Shown here: piece after piece, positions 54,892 to 64,000 of the stretch
Position numbering within the stretch: the stretch's first letter is position 1
Layout of the letters: each line of letters opens with the position of its first letter
Assembly: GCA_030770535.1 (NCBI GenBank)
Contig: JASVEC010000077.1
Location: 21,189 to 85,188 of the forward strand
DNA length: 64,000 nucleotides
Reading direction: 5' to 3'
From: Batkoa obscura
Taxonomy: Eukaryota > Entomophthoromycota > Entomophthoromycetes > Entomophthorales > Batkoaceae
Translations under genes and position numbers: made by a program
Notes under the pieces: generated by a model
Databases searched by the model: none
What the model was told of the DNA's origin: nothing
Seen by the model: only the letters and a program-made list of their open reading frames with translations

Positions 54892-56051
54892 ATGAAAGTC
54901 AATCCCCCAAATACAGAAGGAATTCTAAAGTAGTTAGTTATAAATAATTATTAGCCTAGTTAGTTAATTAAAATAGATATAGGGGTGAACAAATCAAACA
55001 TACGTTAGCTGGAGCCGGTGCTGGTTTAGTAGCATCCATAGTAACTTGTCCATTAGATGTAGTTAAAACTCGATTACAAAATCAAAGTAAAGTTATACCC
55101 GGTTCCACCTACTATAAAGGTGCTATAGGTACTTTTTTCAAAATGGATTCTAAATTAGTATTGATCTTTTTTAGCGCCATTAAGGGTTATATTTAAAGAA
55201 GAAGGAATCAATGGATTATATAGAGGATTAAATCCAACAATATTAGGGTATTTACCATCTTGGGCAATCTATTTTTCATGCTATCATGCCTTAAAACCTT
55301 GGTCGACTAATTTACTTGGTTAGTAACCTTATCTAATTGTAATTTTTATTAGTTAATTTTTAACTTTAGGCAAAGAAGTCAATAGTTCATTTGTACATAT
55401 GATTTCTGCCATGATAGCAGGTTGTGTTTCGACCATAGCAACAACACCATTATGGGTTATAAAAACTCGAATTATGGTAATGAACTTAAATAAAATTTGT
55501 TTATATTAACCATTTAAAAGACACAATCAAAAACAACCGTTTATTGTTATAATGGCACCATAGATGCCTTTAAAAAAATATGGTTACAAGAAGGAATTTC
55601 TGGATTTTATAGAGGGTTAGTACCTTCTTTAATAGGTGTATCTCATGTCATTGTTCAATTTCCACTTTACGAAAGACTGAAAGTGAAATTTGGTAAAATT
55701 AATGATATTTAAGAGATTCTAAAATTTAATAACCCATTTCAAGCTCCTAATGATAACAATGATGGAAAAATAGCTAAAGGAACGATATTAATGGCCTCAT
55801 CTATTTCCATTATGGCCGCTTCTCTATGTACATATCCTCATGAAGTGGTTCGAACTCGATTACAAAATCAGACGAAACCACCGTACAAATATCTCGGGGT
55901 GAGACATGCCTGTCTCACTATATTTAAAGAAGAAGGAGCTTCTGCTTTTTATAAAGGGTTTCCTACTAATTTATTAAGGACGGTACCAAGTACCACCTTA
56001 ACTTTACTGACGTATGAGTTATTATGTGAAAAACTAAGCCATTGGCTCTAG
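54892..56051 (+). CDS. mitochondrial carrier family protein, NAD/pyrimidine-nucleotide type, 6 exons
   Basis: Inner-membrane solute carrier (SLC25). Exons: 54892-54929, 54983-55128, 55175-55318, 55370-55476, 55521-55692, 55774-56051; 885 nt, 294 residues, the standard three-repeat length. Signature PX[DE]XX[KR] motifs: PLDVVKTRLQ (repeat 1), PLWVIKTRIM (repeat 2), PHEVVRTRLQ (repeat 3). The Trp in PLWVIKTR and the YPHEVVRTRLQ of repeat 3 are characteristic of the NAD+/folate/FAD/pyrimidine-nucleotide branch (Ndt1, Rim2, Flx1, SLC25A32/33/36). The ATG exon of 38 nt was chosen because the frame in exon 2 has no Met; its donor GTAGTT is unusual. Intron 5 (81 nt) stays in frame except for one TAA, so splicing is required. 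Exact substrate unresolved. Confidence 0.85.
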
Positions 56052-56406
56052 TTTTATTATCTAATTTTAGTGTATTATTTAGTTAAGCAGTGTCTTTGAC
56101 AGCTTTTGTTCTGGAGTTAACTAACCAATGAACTAGCAGATGTTAATAGGAATCTTTAGATTTAATTTATTTTAATAAAAATGAAATATTTTGTTGTATA
56201 TTTATCATTATTTTATATATCGTTTATTTTAGTGATTATTTTAGCCTATTTTATAATGATGAAAATTTCATTCAATGATTATGGAGTTTAATTTGCTAAA
56301 AATCGAATACTTCAAAGTTGAAAATAAACAAAGGGTTTGATTTATTTTTTGAAGTGATTACTTTTATTTTTAAAATAATATAATACTAATCAACATAAGG
56401 AGAAAT
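56052..56406. other. short spacer between the carrier and the coiled-coil gene
   Basis: About 350 bp containing the carrier 3' end and the presumed coiled-coil promoter. No specific site supported. Confidence 0.5.
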
Positions 56407-58524
56407 ATGGATGGCACGAATTCACAAAAGGATGAAAGCTCTAGGCTTTTAGTCTTGGAAAAGGAAAATAATATTCTGAAACAAGATTACAATGTAAGTA
56501 AATATATACATGATTAGAAAATAAAATTAATTTAATCTAGAAACTCAAAAATGAAAGAGAACTTGCAAGAGAAGAGAACAAAATGTTAAATGAGGAGAAC
56601 AGTCAACTAAAACAAGAATTAAAAGTAAGAAGATTTATGCATAATTAGAATTCAGTATCAATTTAATCTAGAAACTCAAAAGCGAAAACAAAGCAGTAAG
56701 TAGAAATAAGTCCAACTACTCAAATGATAATTTAGTTGCCAAAGAATTGAGTGGTGTTTCAGATAATAGGTTGAAACAGAGTTATGATCATTTGAAGCAA
56801 GAATACGAGCATGCTCAAAAATTATTCCTAAAAGAAGAACGCATACTGAAAGTAAAGAATGAAGAGATTAAAAAGCTAACAACAAAACTGTTCGCTTCTC
56901 AAAAGATTATTGAACAATATAAGAAAAATGAATCAGAGTTGCATTCGATAGCAGACAGTCTAACAAAAGAAGTGAAGGACAGGGATGAAAGGATAAAAGC
57001 TATTAAAAAATATTTGGGTAAAATATCTAGTTATTAATATTTTAATAATTTAATTTATTTAAAGGAGATTCTACTAAAAATAGGAGCTTAGGCCAAAAAG
57101 AGACTAAAGGTAATCGGAAACAAGAAATTGAAAAGATCATAAATAGTATGAATGATTATCAAGAAACTTATTGTAATCAGATGAGTTTCTTTGAATCTAA
57201 AGTAGCTGAAATTGAGTATGGATTGGAAATGGTAAGTTTAATTAACCTTATTAAAGAGTCAATTAATAACATTTTAGTGCCAAGGTATCGAAGAAAAGGA
57301 TGGAAGAAATAATGATGATGGTATATTAAAAGAGATCAAAGATTTAGAGGCCGATATTGAATTTCATAATGGACAAGTAAATAGGTATATGAGCGAGATG
57401 AACTCTGAAATTAAAAATAAGAGTGGCGATTTGTTAAACCATATGAAAGATCAGTTGGAAAAGGTTTTAGATCTTACGAGGAAGAAAGAGGTGGAGAACA
57501 AAGCATATAGAGATATGGTAACAAACTAAGTTTATTTTAATTAAAAAACTTAACTTTATTAGGTAAAATGGCAAAGGGAAGTTATGAGTTCTAAATTAAA
57601 TAGGATGGATAATAATATTGTGAGTGGCATAGGTTTGAATATTACTAAATTGGAAGAGGTGAGGGCGAAGATAAAAGAGGAAAATCTAAAACAAAGGGAA
57701 ATTACAAAAGTAAAGGTTGAAGAGTTTAGAAAAGAAATTTATAGAACCCAAACTCAATTGGAAGTAGTTTTTAAAAAGGTAGAAGAAATGAACGATCAAA
57801 GTTTAAATGAGTATAGAAAACAAAGTGAAGAGTTAAAACAAAAGGCATTAGAAATGTCTCATAGCTTAGAAAGAGCAATAAAGAATAAAATTTCTAGAAT
57901 AAATGGTATAGAAATAATGAATCTATCCGAATTAAGTGAGTATGATGAAATGAAAAAAGCACATGCGGAGTTTAAGCAGCAAATAATAACAAAAGGATTA
58001 GAACTCACCGAGCATGCTTTGAATTATTGTAAATTTGGGAATAAGGAAGTGGATAGTCATATTGATGAACAAAGGGCATCGTTGGAATGCATTAAGAATA
58101 AAGTCGAGTCAATCAGAGAATATATTAGTGGAAGTGGTATTTTGAGCGTAGAAAATAATGAAGAAAGGCTGAAGATGTATTAAATATGAATGATAAGTTA
58201 AAAAGAGCATTTAGTCAAGTGAGAGAGGGAGCATTTAGTTATCAGAAAGGTGCTGAGAATGAAAAAATAAAAGAGATTGAAAGATTACAAAAAATTAATC
58301 AATTTATTAAAGAAATCAAGGATATGGAAATTAATCTGGATTCAGAAATAAACAAGCTCCATTTAATACAAAGCGATGTTACAAATGTTCCAACTTTGTT
58401 ATTAGGTTTTAATGAATTCCCTATGTCTAATTTAGAATGGCAGTATCCTAAGACTTGGAAATTAACGGAGGAAAGGAAAAGTTATATCCAACAACCTCAT
58501 ACTGAAAAAAAGGAGAATAATTGA
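56407..58524 (+). CDS. coiled-coil protein, 7 exons, paralogue of the gene at 10137
   Basis: Function not recognised. Exons: 56407-56493, 56541-56624, 56672-57017, 57065-57231, 57278-57517, 57563-58176, 58215-58524; 1848 nt, 615 residues, close to the 627 of its paralogue. Nearly all charged helix with heptad-like spacing, so a long coiled coil is likely. The C-terminus carries WQYPKTWKLTEERKSY, matching YPTSWPRTDEER in the paralogue. Exons 2 and 3 both begin AAACTCAAAA after the same acceptor TTTAATCTAG, so a small exon seems tandem-duplicated. The last intron (38 nt, 58177-58214) is my inference: without it the frame stops at 58183 and a second frame starts at 58186, which would mean a frameshift. 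The intron model restores the paralogue length. Confidence 0.65.
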
Positions 58525-60460
58525 TATAGTTGATAGGATTTTACAATTGAATGAATTAATAAATAAAAACAGCTTATTTAAACGTCAACTTGATTGTTTT
58601 GTCGTTTTAGTACTTGAAGGAGTTTAATCATTTGATTTAACTAAAATAGTTTCTTAAGAATGTAAGTAAGTTTTTGTTTTTTTGGATAATGCGACATCTT
58701 ACTATAAAAGTTAATGATTATTTAATAAATCTTATACAAGGCTTATATTTTAATTAATGCTAATTAATAATAAGCCGTTATATAATCTGGATTTATGACA
58801 ATTTTCAACATTTTTATTTGTTTTCTATCCTGTAAAGTAATTCGAAGTATTAGATACTAACAAAATAAGCTAATATTAGAATCGAATTTTATGCTACTTT
58901 TGATACGAAAATAAAATATCAAATAAAAATAGCCTTAGAGTTGGGCTGATAATAAAGTAGTTACAAAATATCAACACTATCCTCTTGATCGAATAATATG
59001 AGTATATTTTTGATGACCAAAACCCGCTGTTAACGGCTAAAGCTGTAAAATTTTAGCTAACAAATGAGTTTCTGATCTATATATTTCATTATAAATTAAT
59101 TCAATTAGCTAATACTTTCGAGCTTTATCCGTTAACTGTATCATAATGGCCATGATAGATATATTCGAATTATTCGCCTCAGAGGATAATTAAAGTTGAA
59201 AGTTTAAATAATGTAGTTTTAAAACTATGATAGTAAATGGAAATTAGATGCCAAAACTGAAGTTTTTTGGTCTTCAATCCAAGTTATAGCTAAACCCTAA
59301 TAAAAATTTTAAGCAATTAAGATAGAGTATACAAATATTTTTTATAATTTAATTTGATTAATTTTTGTTAATAAAACCCTTGGAAGTATTTACATTCATT
59401 ACTCTTATAATAGTTAAAAAGGTATAGTGCATAAAAAAACGAAAGATTAAATTACTATTTAAGGCAAATAGTAGTTTAATTTGAGTATTCTTGTTTTTAC
59501 TAAAAGATCAAATGAAAAGCTATTTCTCTGAATATCAAAATATTTTCAAGTATAGATATCATTAAGATTATTTAGGTGGCTATTCTTTAATTTGTATAGT
59601 ACCATAGCTTATAGAAGTAAATAATCTAAAAACCAGGCTTCACACGTTTAAGGTTAATTATATTTATAAAGAATTATATGATTTATTTGAAATGGTCGGC
59701 GGTATTTATTATTAGCATTACAATGAAAGATTGAATAAAAAGGTGGAAAATTCGATCACTTGGCTTTAATAAACTATTAACTTTAAGCAAATAATTGAGT
59801 TTAATTAAAAAATCCCGAAAACAAGGAAATTTTTATAAGGTGATATAACTTTTAGAATTTTTTACTAAATTGTTTTAACAAAAAAAATGCAGCTATTTTT
59901 AATTAAAGATCGTCTCCGAATTTGGACTTTTATGAACTAAAAAATAATTGACATACAATCGGATAGTTTATTAAAACTATGCCTTAGATTATTTTTTATT
60001 TTAAATTTAAATTTAAATTAATAGGTTTTATATTAATAACAAAGTGTTAAGTTTGCAGTTTAAAAATAGCTCAATTTTGTTATTAATATTGTTGAGTATT
60101 AAGGTTTTTGGATTTTAAACAAGGATACAATGTTATAACTTGATTACTGTTGTATACTTGAGAATATAAACAAATAAAAGTGAATAAATAAATAAATTTT
60201 TGTTTTATATATTATTAATTTTATTTTATCTATTCTAATATCAATTAGCCATATAGAAATATATACAGAATCCAGGCTTTACAGAACGAGCTGGTTCAAG
60301 AATTTGCATAAATAATTAAACCAAAACCTCCACAAGCTTAATTTTTTGAATTTCTAAGTTAATTTTATTAAATCATATTTCGACTCAATTAGATTCCTTG
60401 TAATGCCATTATAAAGTTACTATTGAGTTTCAGCGAACATTATTTAGGGTAAATATAAAA
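58525..60460. other. gene-free AT-rich region
   Basis: About 1.9 kb between the coiled-coil gene and the WOPR gene. No gene, RNA or copy of the named repeat families seen. Confidence 0.55.
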
Positions 60461-60462
60461 AC

Positions 60463-60470
60463 TATAAAAA
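60463..60470 (+). promoter_or_regulatory. TATA box of the WOPR gene at 60513
   Basis: TATAAAAA, 43-50 bp upstream of the ATG. Confidence 0.55.
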
Positions 60471-60512
60471 GAAGGAACGGTAAACTTTAATAGAATTATA
60501 TTATATACAAAA

Positions 60513-61199
60513 ATGCTAACTAACCCAAAATTATCTCTATTTCATGGCTATATTGAAGATTACAAAGATGCCTTGATTGTCATCGAGGCATCCCGTTTAG
60601 GCTACTTAAGTTTAATTAAACGAAGATTAGACTCTAATGAAAAGAAATTGATTAATTCAGGGGCTTGTTTTGTATGGGAAGAAAGTAGTTCTAGTATGTG
60701 TCGCTGGACAGATGGTAAATCATGGTCAAAATCAAGGTATTATAAAGGCTTTTTTAGCTATTATGAGAGAACAAATAAAAATAAGAATAATAATGAATAT
60801 TCAAATCTAATAAAGAGGACATATACAATTCAAGGGATCGATGATAGAAAATTCCAGTTAGTAAACTATGTATACAATGATAAGTCAAAACATTGTGACC
60901 TTTTAAGGCCTAGAAATTCCTCCTTAAAGCAACTTGATATCCCTGAACATTATTATTTCAAGAAAGATGTATTAGAGATTAAGAGGTTTACTAGCGATAA
61001 TGAAGCTAGTAGTGCTTCATCAACATATAAAAAAGATGGCAATATAAACTCATCAAGTAATTCGAACTCTCCTTTACCCCATTCACTTCAAGAGACTTTT
61101 GGCTTGACAACATCAAGCTACTTGTTGGAATGTCCAATTGATAATACCTTACATTTTGAAGATAGGAAAATTATCTCCTTATTTGAAATTAAATTGTAA
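60513..61199 (+). CDS. WOPR-domain (Gti1/Pac2 family) transcription factor
   Basis: Intact 228-residue fungal regulator, closest to the gene at 39012. WOPRa: LFHGYIEDYKDALIVIEAS, ACFVWEESSSSMCRW, RWTDGKSWSKSRYYKGFF. WOPRb: LIKRTYTIQGIDDRKFQLVN. The tail shares LLRPRNSSLKQLDIPEHYYF and the ends LLECPIDNTLHFEDRK and SLFEIKL with 39012 (LLECPVHNTLYSEDKK, SLFKIEL). The two genes are 21 kb apart and face opposite ways. Single exon with its own TATA box. The conserved tail between paralogues suggests a function beyond DNA binding. Target genes unknown. Confidence 0.9.
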   Translation: MLTNPKLSLFHGYIEDYKDALIVIEASRLGYLSLIKRRLDSNEKKLINSGACFVWEESSSSMCRWTDGKSWSKSRYYKGFFSYYERTNKNKNNNEYSNLIKRTYTIQGIDDRKFQLVNYVYNDKSKHCDLLRPRNSSLKQLDIPEHYYFKKDVLEIKRFTSDNEASSASSTYKKDGNINSSSNSNSPLPHSLQETFGLTTSSYLLECPIDNTLHFEDRKIISLFEIKL

Positions 61200-61508
61200 T
61201 ATAGCTAATAAAAAATTAAATATAAATAGTATCTAATAGTTATGTATAGACGATTGTTAACTTCCCATAATATTATCTTTATACTTATTTTAGAATAATT
61301 GACTTTTATTTTTATCAAAGGTTCAGATTTTATTTTTTTACATGTTTCCTTGAAGGTTAATTATAACAACTCACTATATCTTTAAGGGTTATTGAAATAC
61401 TGCAATTGATAGTATAGATCAATTTGAGCCTGATTTAATTTTAATACTTTTACTAAAAATTAAAAACAGCTTGTAACCTACATTTTAATAAAAACTATTT
61501 TTGATATA

Positions 61509-62272
61509 ATGGAGATGTCCAAATTAGTTTCAGAATTTACTTAATTTTTTATTTAATTTTAAGCTTTTTAAATTTGTATTAGTTAACTCAAAAAACTTAT
61601 TTTGATTTATTTATTTTTTTATGTATTTTGTATTATTTCATCAGATATTTAATAAATATATAAATATTTGTCTTTACCTTTTATTAAAATAAGAACAAAA
61701 TATAAACTTTTATAACTAAACTTCAAAGTGAAATTTTTGAAAATTTTAATACAATAAGGAAAAGTATATCATATGAAATTGTTATTCATTTATATTAATT
61801 TCAACGACTATTTATAATAACCCAAAGTTTATGGGATTTTTAATAATGAAAAAAGAAATGGTGATGTATTTTTAGGTTCAAGAATTTACTAATGAAATTT
61901 CCACTCAAATAGTGCTTAAAATATGGAAAAAGTAATAAAACTAAACATCCTCATATTAATGATGTATTATAAAATTAAAATTGTTATTTATTTGATAGTA
62001 AATCTGCGATGTTGGGTATAAAGTAGTCAATAATAAACATCTCGCAATGAAGTTTTATAGGAATGTATATTTACTTATACACTACAACTTTGATTAATAT
62101 CAACATATAAGTTATATTAGTAAAAGCCTTATTAATCCTAGAATTTCGGCTAACTTATTATATAAATTATGATAAAGTAATTTAAAACTGTCAAATACTT
62201 TCGGTTTTTAATAAAGAATTTGTTAAGTCCTTAAAATTTAGAATATTTAAAAATGAAATCAATTCAAACATA
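61509..62272 (+). mobile_element. internally deleted, degenerate family T copy with both ends
   Basis: The left end GATGTCCAAATTAGTTTCAG corresponds to the T1 left terminus; the right end TGAAATCAATTCAAACAT to its right terminus. After the leader, about 30 codons of the transposase start are recognisable (from 61697). The sequence then skips to the 3' non-coding part of T1 (61980 on, TTTGATAGTAAATCTG). It is a deletion derivative, further interrupted by MITE A27. Confidence 0.8.
61861..61953 (-). mobile_element. family A MITE, copy A27
   Basis: GTGATGTATTTTTAGG to AAACATCCTC, inserted in the deleted family T copy near its deletion joint. Flanks do not match (AATG, ATAT). Confidence 0.8.
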
Positions 62273-62329
62273 TATATATAAAACACTGAACTTTAATATT
62301 AATGTAGCTTATTTGTTATAATGGTCTAA

Positions 62330-62560
62330 ATTTATAACTTTTTTTTATTAAAAGATCTTCTTATTTTTATTTCATTTCTTATATATTTTCTATGATAAGT
62401 TGTAATATTATTATTTCGTTATTATTAATTGTCTTTAAATAAGCATACTAAATTTTGCTTATATCAAATTTAAGACTCTTATATTTATTAGAAAAATATT
62501 AAACTTTATATATTATTTGATTAAATTTATTATTAATAGCAAAATTAATATTTTTTTTAT
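62330..62560 (-). mobile_element. degenerate family T transposase fragment
   Basis: Minus-strand resemblance to T2 around 38100-38410: GTTGTAAT, TATTATTATT, TTGTCTTTAAATAA, and AGACTCTTATATTTATTAGAA against the T2 AAACTCTTACATTCATCAAAA. Frame lost. Confidence 0.5.
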
Positions 62561-62644
62561 TTTACTAAGCTTTTTAAATTTGACCAGATTATCCATTAAG
62601 GACTTAATCCAAATTTAAGTAAATTTTGAAACCAATTTGAATAT

Positions 62645-62743
62645 GGGAATGTATTTTTTCGTTTAAGAATTTTGTTAACAATCTTTCCGCTCAAACAGCA
62701 CCTAAAGATGAAGAAAGTAATGAAGAAAAAAAAAAGCATCGCC
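62645..62743 (-). mobile_element. family A MITE, copy A28
   Basis: GGGAATGTATTTTTTCG to AAGCATCGCC, flanked by ATAT on both sides. Confidence 0.85.
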
Positions 62744-62885
62744 ATATCCTCATATTGCTATTTAAATGTAACTTAGTTTTAAATCTTAGCCAATATACTA
62801 AAACAAGTATAAGACATTTTTAACATTAGCTGCAATAATTTAAAATATTAAATACTATTTTTTGCCTATTTTCTCATACTAAATT

Positions 62886-62958
62886 GGGGTAGTAGCTCAA
62901 TCGGTAGAGTACTCGCTTTGCATGCGAGGGGCACGGGGATCGAAACCCTGCTACTCCA
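62886..62958 (+). tRNA. tRNA-Ala (UGC)
   Basis: 73 nt. Acceptor GGGGTAG/CTACTCC with discriminator A; D arm AGCTCAATCGGTAGAGT; anticodon stem CTCGC/GCGAG with loop TTTGCAT, anticodon UGC; T arm CGGGG-ATCGAAA-CCCTG. A TTTTT run follows. The T loop begins A where TTC is nearly universal, so the B box is atypical. Nuclear tRNA or an organelle-derived insertion are both possible. Confidence 0.9.
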
Positions 62959-62959
62959 A

Positions 62960-63465
62960 TTATTTTTCGCCTTCGGATTTTATTTAGTCATAAATTTAAT
63001 TCAAACTTTACCTAAGTGATTACATAACTTTTAATTTAATGTCAACATTGAACCCTTATAATTTAGATCTGGGTTAGCTTTGGAATTGGCAAAATAAAGA
63101 TGTTAGAATAGGCTTAGAGTAGATGGGTTTTGCATTTGAAAGTAAACAGCTTAACTTCTATTATGTTAAATTAACTATAGCCGATTTATTTTTAACAGGG
63201 ATCTAGTAAATAATCTCCTATTCCTTGTAATTAGTTGTCGGCTTACTTTTTCTCATGAACCATATTTTGTTTTAATTAGATCCTCCCACATTACATCCAA
63301 GGGATTGAGGTGATAGCTTTGAAAGTCATATCTTTTATAAGCTTAAACTCAGTTGGTAATGACTTGGCAAATTATACGGATTAATAATAAGATATGAATA
63401 ATAATTAAATTAATAATGTATTAATAAATCAAACATCAACCTTTAGGATTTAGCTTCTAATTATA
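62960..63465. other. spacer downstream of tRNA-Ala
   Basis: About 500 bp without supported features. Confidence 0.5.
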
Positions 63466-63468
63466 TAT

Positions 63469-63567
63469 GGGGATGTTTTTTTTGACTTCATTACTTTTTC
63501 CATTTTTTAAGCGCTATTTGAGTGGGAAAGCTATTAATAAAATTCTTAAACACAAAAATACATCCCC
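63469..63567 (+). mobile_element. family A MITE, copy A29
   Basis: GGGGATGTTTTTTTTGAC to AATACATCCCC, flanked by ATAT on both sides. Close to the family consensus, so probably young. Confidence 0.9.
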
Positions 63568-64000
63568 ATATAGTAATTGGATTTTTTTCTAACCTTAGTA
63601 TGCCAATTCCTATATTTTACAAAGGTTTTTCCCTTTCATTCTCTTGTCTTGATATCATCGCCAATTAATAACATAAATTATAACATAATAATGACCAAAC
63701 GGCCATTACGGTGAATCACCATAATTTATTAATAAAGGTAGATGATCCATCCTGATAACACGGTAATATGAGAAATAATATGAGAAATAATGATTAATAG
63801 TAATGGTGTTTGGCTTAAAGAAATGAATTACTAATAAATTTCTTTAATAAAGTTGAAACTAAAATTTATTTTAAAAATTATATAAATTTTAAAAAACATA
63901 ATTCTATATATAGTTATTATTTTTGAGCTACTTTATTTGTTATCTTTAAGGGATAGTTAAGTTGAAATACTTGTCTAGTGTTTTAAAATTATATCAGCTT
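63568..64000. other. terminal spacer
   Basis: No gene or named repeat recognised up to the window end. ATATGAGAAATA is repeated in tandem at about 63766-63790. Confidence 0.5.

Overview
This 64 kb window is nuclear DNA from a very AT-rich eukaryote, most likely an early-diverging fungus of the Conidiobolus/Entomophthoromycotina type. Four things point there: several WOPR-box (Gti1/Pac2) transcription-factor genes, a family known only from fungi; rhodopsin-like seven-helix receptors; small GT-AG introns, mostly about 40-80 nt; and Pol III-type tRNA genes without an encoded CCA. The placement below fungi is inference; no marker gene was compared.

Layout. 0-5 kb is a dense graveyard of short transposable elements. 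5-15 kb is the most gene-rich part: a receptor gene (5059-6357, minus), a 14-exon importin-alpha-like ARM-repeat gene (7542-9891, plus), a four-exon coiled-coil gene (10137-12178, minus) and an intronless MFS sugar transporter (13159-14676, minus). 17.9-25.6 kb holds three receptor paralogues: one cut off by a complete 2.4 kb DNA transposon, one intact, one nonsense-mutated. 26-28.3 kb is repeats. 29-35 kb has a hypothetical gene, an ECHDC1-like crotonase and an eight-exon threonine dehydratase. 35.6-39 kb has a degenerate and then a nearly identical second copy of the 2.4 kb transposon. 39-46 kb has WOPR genes, two of them in a 2.26 kb tandem duplication. 46-54.5 kb is gene-poor and MITE-rich, with one hypothetical gene and two identical tRNA-Leu(UAA) genes. 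54.9-58.5 kb has a mitochondrial carrier and a second coiled-coil gene paralogous to the one at 10 kb. 60.5 kb has another WOPR gene, and 62.9 kb a tRNA-Ala(UGC).

Mobile DNA dominates the structure. Family T is a DDE-type DNA transposon (copies at 18.25-20.69 and 36.44-38.93 kb, plus four remnants). Family A is a MITE of about 98 bp (29 copies found by eye) that makes 4-bp target duplications, proved here by an empty-site comparison inside family T. Its ends resemble those of family T, so T or a close relative may mobilise it. Family B is a repeat of about 460 bp (five copies). A and B together form a large inverted repeat at 52.69-53.58 kb. No CRISPR array, virus-like element or LTR retroelement was recognised.

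The genes do not form a pathway. The recurring theme is local expansion of signalling and regulatory families (receptors, WOPR factors) with frequent decay, next to single-copy housekeeping genes (threonine dehydratase, mitochondrial carrier, importin-like protein, tRNAs). Exon boundaries were read by hand from splice signals and reading frame.
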